From: Streptomyces sp. NK08204
Lineage (GTDB): Bacteria; Actinomycetota; Actinomycetes; Streptomycetales; Streptomycetaceae
Length of the DNA: 64,000 bases
Direction of reading: 5' to 3'
Assembly: GCF_020400585.1 (NCBI RefSeq)
Contig: NZ_JAINVF010000033.1
Location: forward strand, 1 to 64,000
Below the pieces are notes generated by a model. That model did not search any database. It was not told where the DNA came from and saw only the letters and a list, made by a program, of their open reading frames with translations. How positions within the stretch are numbered: position 1 is the stretch's first letter; each line of letters starts with the position of its first letter. This document shows, one piece after another, positions 59,715 to 64,000 of this stretch. Position numbers and translations under genes: made by a program.

Positions 59715-59746
59715 ACGCCGGACGGGCGGGATCTCCCGTCCGGCGT
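59715..59746. terminator. Bidirectional terminator
   Basis: ACGCCGGACGGG (59715-59726) pairs with CCCGTCCGGCGT (59735-59746) around eight bases, between the APH-like gene and the convergent proS. Confidence 0.85.
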
Positions 59747-59763
59747 CACCGGGGTCTTGCCGC

Positions 59764-61467
59764 TCAGGCCGTCAGCCGGGCGATCGCCTCGTCGACCGGC
59801 AGTTCCTCGCGCTCACCGGTCCGGCGGTCCTTCAGCTCCACCACGCCCTCGCCGGAGCGGCGGCCCGCCACCAGGATCCGCGGTACGCCGATCAGCTCGG
59901 CGTCGGTGAACTTCACGCCCGGGGAGACCCCGGCCCGGTCGTCCACCAGGACGCGGACGCCCGCGGCGGCCAGCTTGTCGGCGACGTCGAGGGCCAGCTC
60001 GGTCTGCAGGGCCTTGCCCGCGGCGACGACGTGGACGTCGGCCGGGGCGACCTCCTCGGGCCAGCACAGGCCCTTGTCGTCGGCGCTCTGTTCGGCGATG
60101 GCCGCGACCGCGCGGGAGACGCCGATGCCGTAGGAGCCCATGGTGACGCGGACGGGCTTGCCGTTCTGGCCGAGCACGTCGAGCTTGAGGGCGTCGGTGT
60201 ACTTGCGGCCCAGCTGGAAGATGTGGCCGATCTCGATGGCGCGGTCCAGCTTCAGGCCGGTGCCGCAGTTCGGGCAGGGGTCGCCGTCCTGCACCACGAC
60301 GACGTCCACGTACTCGTCGACCTCGAAGTCACGGCCGGCGACGACGTTCTTGGCGTGCGTGTGCTCCTTGTTGGCGCCGGTGATCCAGCCGGTGCCGGGG
60401 GCCACCCGCGGGTCGGCGATGTACTTCACCTTCTCGCCCAGGCCCTGCGGGCCGACGTAGCCGCGCACCAGGTCGGGGCGGCCCGCGAAGTCCGCCTCGG
60501 TGACCATCTCGACGGCCGCCGGGGCGAAGTGTGCCTCGACCTTGCCCAGGTCGACCTCACGGTCGCCGGGCACGCCCACGGCGACGATCTCGCCGTCCAC
60601 CTTGACCAGCAGGTTCTTCAGCGTGGCGGAGGCCGGGACGCCGAGGGAGGCGGCCAGCGTCTCGATGGTCGGGGTGTCGGGGGTCGGGATCTCCTCGAGG
60701 GCGGCGATGCCCGAGCCGTCCACCGGCTTCAGCTCGTAGGTGATCGCCTCGGTGTTCGCCGCGAATTCGCAGTTCGGGCAGTCCGCGAAGGTGTCCTCGC
60801 CGGCCTCGGCCGGGGCCAGGAACTCCTCGGACTTCGAGCCGCCCATCGCGCCGGCGGTGGCCGCGCAGATGCGGTAGTCGAGGCCGAGGCGGTCGAAGAC
60901 GCGCTGGTAGGCCTGGCGGTGCAGGGCGTAGGACTCGGCGAGGCCCTCGTCGGCCAGGTCGAAGGAGTACGAGTCCTTCATCAGGAACTCACGGCCGCGC
61001 AGGATGCCGGCGCGCGGGCGGGCCTCGTCCCGGAACTTGGTCTGGATCTGGTAGAGGATCACCGGCAGGTCCTTGTAGGACGTGCACTGGTCCTTGACCA
61101 GGAGGGTGAAGATCTCCTCGTGGGTGGGACCGAGGAGGTAGTCGCCGCCCTTGCGGTCCTTCAGCCGGAACAGCTCCTGGCCGTACTCGTCCCAGCGGCC
61201 GGTGGCCTCGTAGGGCTCGCGCGGCAGCAGGGCGGGGAGCGACACCTCCTGGGCGCCGATGGCGTCCATCTCCTCGCGCACGATCCGTTCCACGTTGGCG
61301 AGGACCTTCTTGCCGAGCGGCAGCCAGCTCCAGATACCGGCGGCGGTCCGGCGGACGTAACCCGCGCGGACGAGGAGCTTGTGGCTGAGGACCTCGGCGT
61401 CCGCCGGGTCGTCGCGCAGCGTCTTCGCCATCAACTGGGACATGCGCTGGACCGGTGCGTTGGCCAT
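59764..61467 (-). CDS. proS: Prolyl-tRNA synthetase
   Basis: Class II aminoacyl-tRNA synthetase, 567 residues, of the long bacterial type with an inserted editing (YbaK-like) domain at about 220-400. Motif regions are visible: SWLPLGKKVLANVERIVREE (motif 1), FRDEARPRAGILRGREFLMK (motif 2) and GSYGIGVSRAVAAIAEQ (motif 3), followed by the anticodon-binding domain. ATG start. A GNAT gene lies upstream on the same strand. Confidence 0.97.
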   Translation of the reverse strand: MANAPVQRMSQLMAKTLRDDPADAEVLSHKLLVRAGYVRRTAAGIWSWLPLGKKVLANVERIVREEMDAIGAQEVSLPALLPREPYEATGRWDEYGQELFRLKDRKGGDYLLGPTHEEIFTLLVKDQCTSYKDLPVILYQIQTKFRDEARPRAGILRGREFLMKDSYSFDLADEGLAESYALHRQAYQRVFDRLGLDYRICAATAGAMGGSKSEEFLAPAEAGEDTFADCPNCEFAANTEAITYELKPVDGSGIAALEEIPTPDTPTIETLAASLGVPASATLKNLLVKVDGEIVAVGVPGDREVDLGKVEAHFAPAAVEMVTEADFAGRPDLVRGYVGPQGLGEKVKYIADPRVAPGTGWITGANKEHTHAKNVVAGRDFEVDEYVDVVVVQDGDPCPNCGTGLKLDRAIEIGHIFQLGRKYTDALKLDVLGQNGKPVRVTMGSYGIGVSRAVAAIAEQSADDKGLCWPEEVAPADVHVVAAGKALQTELALDVADKLAAAGVRVLVDDRAGVSPGVKFTDAELIGVPRILVAGRRSGEGVVELKDRRTGEREELPVDEAIARLTA

Positions 61468-61541
61468 GGTTCTCGTACTCCTGCCAGGGAAAGGTTGATG
61501 GCTAGGAGGTTAGCCGGGCTGGCTGCGCGGGCGGAAATCGG

Positions 61542-62087
61542 TTATGGGACACGCTGCTCCTTGCGGCGCAGCGGGAGCGGGGCACCCATCACCGCGTACG
61601 GCTTGGGGGCGCTCGGGAAGTGCACCCGGCGGGCGAGGTCGACGTAGCCGAGCGAGCGGTACAGGCCGCGGGCCGGGCTGTCGGTGTCGATCGCGGAGAG
61701 GATCGAGCGGGGTTCGGCGGCGGTGTCGGTGATGGTGGTGATCAGGCGCCGCCCGATGCCCCTGTTCTGGTGGCGGGGGTGGACGTGCAGCTCGGTGATG
61801 ACGAAGGAGTCGTCCAGCCAGAAGACGTTGTCGTTGGCGCGCAGGTACGGCTCCACGATCGTGGACCACCAGTGGCTGCGGGAGTTGGGCATGCCGTAGA
61901 CGAAGCCGACCAGCTTCCCCTGGCAGGTGGCTCCGAAGGCCCGGGCGCCGGGGTACTCCATGTGACGCCGGACGATCTGGCGGCGTACGGCCACCTCTTC
62001 GGGGCCCAGTCCGAAGGCGGCGGCCTGGACCGCCAAAGCCTCGTCCACGTGGGCTGGGAGGTCCAGGGGGCCGATCACGACGTCCAT
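61542..62087 (-). CDS. GNAT family N-acetyltransferase
   Basis: 181 residues. The acetyl-CoA-binding motif A is ITELHVHPRHQNRGIGRRLI (Q/RxxGxG/A as QNRGIG), followed by the RGLYRSLGYVDLARR motif B region. The N-terminus (EEVAVRRQIVRRHMEYPGAR) contacts an unknown acceptor. It lies 74 bases upstream of proS and may be cotranscribed. The substrate cannot be read from sequence. Confidence 0.88.
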   Translation of the reverse strand: MDVVIGPLDLPAHVDEALAVQAAAFGLGPEEVAVRRQIVRRHMEYPGARAFGATCQGKLVGFVYGMPNSRSHWWSTIVEPYLRANDNVFWLDDSFVITELHVHPRHQNRGIGRRLITTITDTAAEPRSILSAIDTDSPARGLYRSLGYVDLARRVHFPSAPKPYAVMGAPLPLRRKEQRVP

Positions 62088-62239
62088 GCCGGGAGCGTAC
62101 AGGGGAGGTCGCGCTCACCGTTGCGGCGTCGGCCGTTCGGCCCTGGGCGGTGCGACCCCGGACCTAGGCCACAGGCCCGGCCGTGGTTCGATCCCCTGAC
62201 CGATGATCAGGCTCCGGGGCGCGGCTACCGTCCGGTGTC

Positions 62240-63277
62240 ATGGACATCGACAGCACGCTCGACGAGGCCTACGAACGACTGCACCGCAGCGGTCCGGAGT
62301 TCGAGGGATGGCTGACCAATCACGGCCCGATGGCCGCGGAAGCGCTGGTCCGGCACGGACACGGGGGCCGGGTGCACCGCTGGCTCGACCGCTACATGGA
62401 CCGGCTGGACGACCTGCCGCGCGGGGTCTCGCCCCTGACCGCGGACGAGTGGCGTACGGCGCTAGGTGATCCGCGCCGGCTGGGCGACTGGCTCGTGTAC
62501 TTCGAGCGCGAGGTGCGGGAGCGGCCCTGGCGTGCGGTGCTGGAGACGTGGTGGCCGCGGCTCCTGCCCGGTATCGCGGCCGGTGCCACCCACGGTGTGA
62601 TCCGTACCGGGCACGCGGTGCACGCCCTGCTCGCCCATGAGGACGGGCCCCGGCTGACGGAGTTCGGCCAGGCCCTCGGCTACTGGGCGGCGCGCTGGCA
62701 GCCGGTACCGGCCACGCCGCCGTCGGGAAGCGCCGGTCCCGCGTCCGCCCTCGCCGGGGTTCCCCGGGTCCCCGACCAGAGCGCGGGGATCAACCACCGG
62801 CTCGGCCAGCTCGCCGACGTACCGGGCTGGCCCGTCGCGCTGGCGGCGCTGCGGCCCGCTGCGGACCCGGAGCAGGCCGGCGAGCTGCTGGCCGACCTCA
62901 CGACCGCTGCCGTCCTGCACTACCTGCCGAACGCGCACGGCTCGGCGGTCATGCTGGTGCACTCGGCGACCGCGCCGATGGCGGTGCTGCGCACCTTGCC
63001 CGCGCTCCCACGTGACCAGTGGGTGCCCAGCCTGGACGCGGCGTGGGCGGCCAGTGCGGCCGTCACGGCGGCCTATGCCCCGGCCGCACCCGCGCCCGAG
63101 GCGGATCTTCCCGTCGCGCCCGAGTCGCCGGAGGAGGTGTTCGACCTGGCCGCGCGGCACGGGGACGAGCACGTCATCAAGCTCGCCGACACCTGCATCG
63201 AGGTGCACGGGCGTACGGGACACCCGGATGCGCTGTCGGCGGTGGTCCGCGCGGCGGGGTTGATCGAGGAGCTGTAG
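62240..63277 (+). CDS. Questin oxidase-like (DUF4243) protein
   Basis: 345 residues. The family hallmarks are THGVIRTGHAVHALL near residue 120 and DEHVIKLADTCIEVHGRTGH near the end, with FEGWLTNHGPMAAEALVRHG at the start. Fungal members open an anthraquinone ring by Baeyer-Villiger-type oxidation. The Streptomyces role is unknown, and no polyketide genes are nearby. It is divergent from the GNAT gene at 61542 and converges with the gene at 63316. Confidence 0.82.
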   Translation: MDIDSTLDEAYERLHRSGPEFEGWLTNHGPMAAEALVRHGHGGRVHRWLDRYMDRLDDLPRGVSPLTADEWRTALGDPRRLGDWLVYFEREVRERPWRAVLETWWPRLLPGIAAGATHGVIRTGHAVHALLAHEDGPRLTEFGQALGYWAARWQPVPATPPSGSAGPASALAGVPRVPDQSAGINHRLGQLADVPGWPVALAALRPAADPEQAGELLADLTTAAVLHYLPNAHGSAVMLVHSATAPMAVLRTLPALPRDQWVPSLDAAWAASAAVTAAYAPAAPAPEADLPVAPESPEEVFDLAARHGDEHVIKLADTCIEVHGRTGHPDALSAVVRAAGLIEEL

Positions 63278-63315
63278 CAGGACCGGACGAGGTCCGAAAG
63301 ACGCGTGGCGGAGGG

Positions 63316-64000
63316 CTAGAAGAGGACGCTCATGAACGCGCCGACCTCTTGGAAGCCCACCCTGCGGTACGTCCTTCTCGCCGCTGTGTTGAAGTCGTTG
63401 ACGTAGAGGCTGACCACCGGGGCCACGTCGGTGAGCGCGTAGTGCAGCACCGCGGCCATGCCGGGGGCCGCCAGGCCCCTGCCCCGGTACTCGGGCGCGA
63501 TCCACACGCCCTGGATCTGGCAGGCCTGGGCCGTCGCCGCGCCGATCTCCGCCTTGAAGACGACCTTGCCGTCGTCGTCGAGGCGGGCGAAGGAGCGCCC
63601 CGCGCCGACGAGTTCGGCGACGCGGGCCTGGTAGAGGAGGCCGCCGTCGCCGGCCAGCGGCGATACGCCCACCTCCTCGGTGAACATCGCCACGCACGCG
63701 GGCATGATCGTCTCCATCTCGTCCTTGCGGATGCGGCGGACGAGCGGGTCGGGGGCGATGTCGGCGGGCATGCGTTCGGTGACCATCAGCGGCTGGTGGG
63801 CGCGGACGTCGCGGGCCGGGCCCCAGTGCGGCTCCAGCAGCCGCCACAGCTCGGCGGTCGGTTCGGCGGGGCCGACGATGGAGGAGCAGCGGCGGCCGGC
63901 CCGCCGGGCCCTGTCGGCGAAGGCGCGCACGGCGCGGGGGGTGGCGCAGAGCGGGACGAGGTTGGCGCCCGCGTAGCACAGGGACGTGAGCATGCCGTCC
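63316..64000 (-). CDS. GNAT family protein with N-terminal DUF4081 domain (5' end cut by the window)
   Basis: At least 225 residues. The reading frame continues past the right edge of the window (DGMLTSLCYAGANLVPLC at the cut), so the start is not seen. The visible N-terminal part resembles DUF4081, and the C-terminal half is a GNAT domain with IQGVWIAPEYRGRGLAAPGM and SLYVNDFNTAARRTYRRVGF. The ATG at 63993 is unlikely to be the true start. Confidence 0.85.
   Translation of the reverse strand, partial: DGMLTSLCYAGANLVPLCATPRAVRAFADRARRAGRRCSSIVGPAEPTAELWRLLEPHWGPARDVRAHQPLMVTERMPADIAPDPLVRRIRKDEMETIMPACVAMFTEEVGVSPLAGDGGLLYQARVAELVGAGRSFARLDDDGKVVFKAEIGAATAQACQIQGVWIAPEYRGRGLAAPGMAAVLHYALTDVAPVVSLYVNDFNTAARRTYRRVGFQEVGAFMSVLF

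Overview
This window looks like the core chromosome of a Streptomyces. The DNA is very GC-rich, and GTG or TTG starts and 4-base stop/start overlaps are common. The housekeeping order rnj-dapA-thyX ... dapB-(M16 peptidase)-pnp-rpsO ... ribF ... truB-rbfA-(DUF503)-infB-ylxR-nusA-rimP ... proS follows the order I recall for S. coelicolor. No tRNA, rRNA or CRISPR array was seen.

Layout. Bases 1-11100 hold RNA decay (RNase J, PNPase), lysine/diaminopimelate synthesis (dapA, dapB), thyX, an M16 peptidase, rpsO and small membrane or DUF genes. Bases 11113-44522 are one type VII (ESX) secretion locus. It contains eccD; eccC; EsxA and EsxB; two mycosins; eccB; eccE; an EspI-like proline-rich ParA-type ATPase; a WXG100-headed proline-rich protein; an EspC-like small protein; two Ser/Thr kinases with beta-propeller sensors; and a third gene that reads as a pseudokinase. 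Bases 44614-64000 return to housekeeping: ribF; a very large pseudo-protease/STAND-type NTPase; truB through rimP; a lipoprotein/DUF4439 pair; a degenerate aminoglycoside-phosphotransferase-like gene; proS; two GNAT proteins; and a questin-oxidase-like protein.

The most interesting part is a duplicated three-gene cassette in the ESX locus, at 17065-20371 and 32020-35474. Each copy has a roughly 150-170 residue helical protein starting MAWDEWEQLK, then a 727-766 residue protein with an N-terminal WXG-like domain (Trp48-x-Gly50, the same position as in EsxA) and a glycine-rich hydrophobic segment near the C-terminus, then a cysteine-containing membrane-anchored protein or lipoprotein. I read these as helper, secreted effector, and surface or immunity partner. 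That role is inference. Downstream of copy 1 lies a graveyard (20440-21629) with an IS30-family transposase relic, a frameshifted lipoprotein and a 3' fragment of the anchor gene. Such a graveyard fits a polymorphic effector locus that gains and loses cassettes.

Other notable points are a 1475-residue protein whose trypsin-like domain has lost its catalytic Ser and Asp and which carries a 21-bp/7-residue repeat array (including a 189-bp tandem duplication), a 34-codon leader ORF overlapping the start of the EspI-like gene, and a putative promoter with an overlapping 9-bp inverted repeat at 31605-31657.
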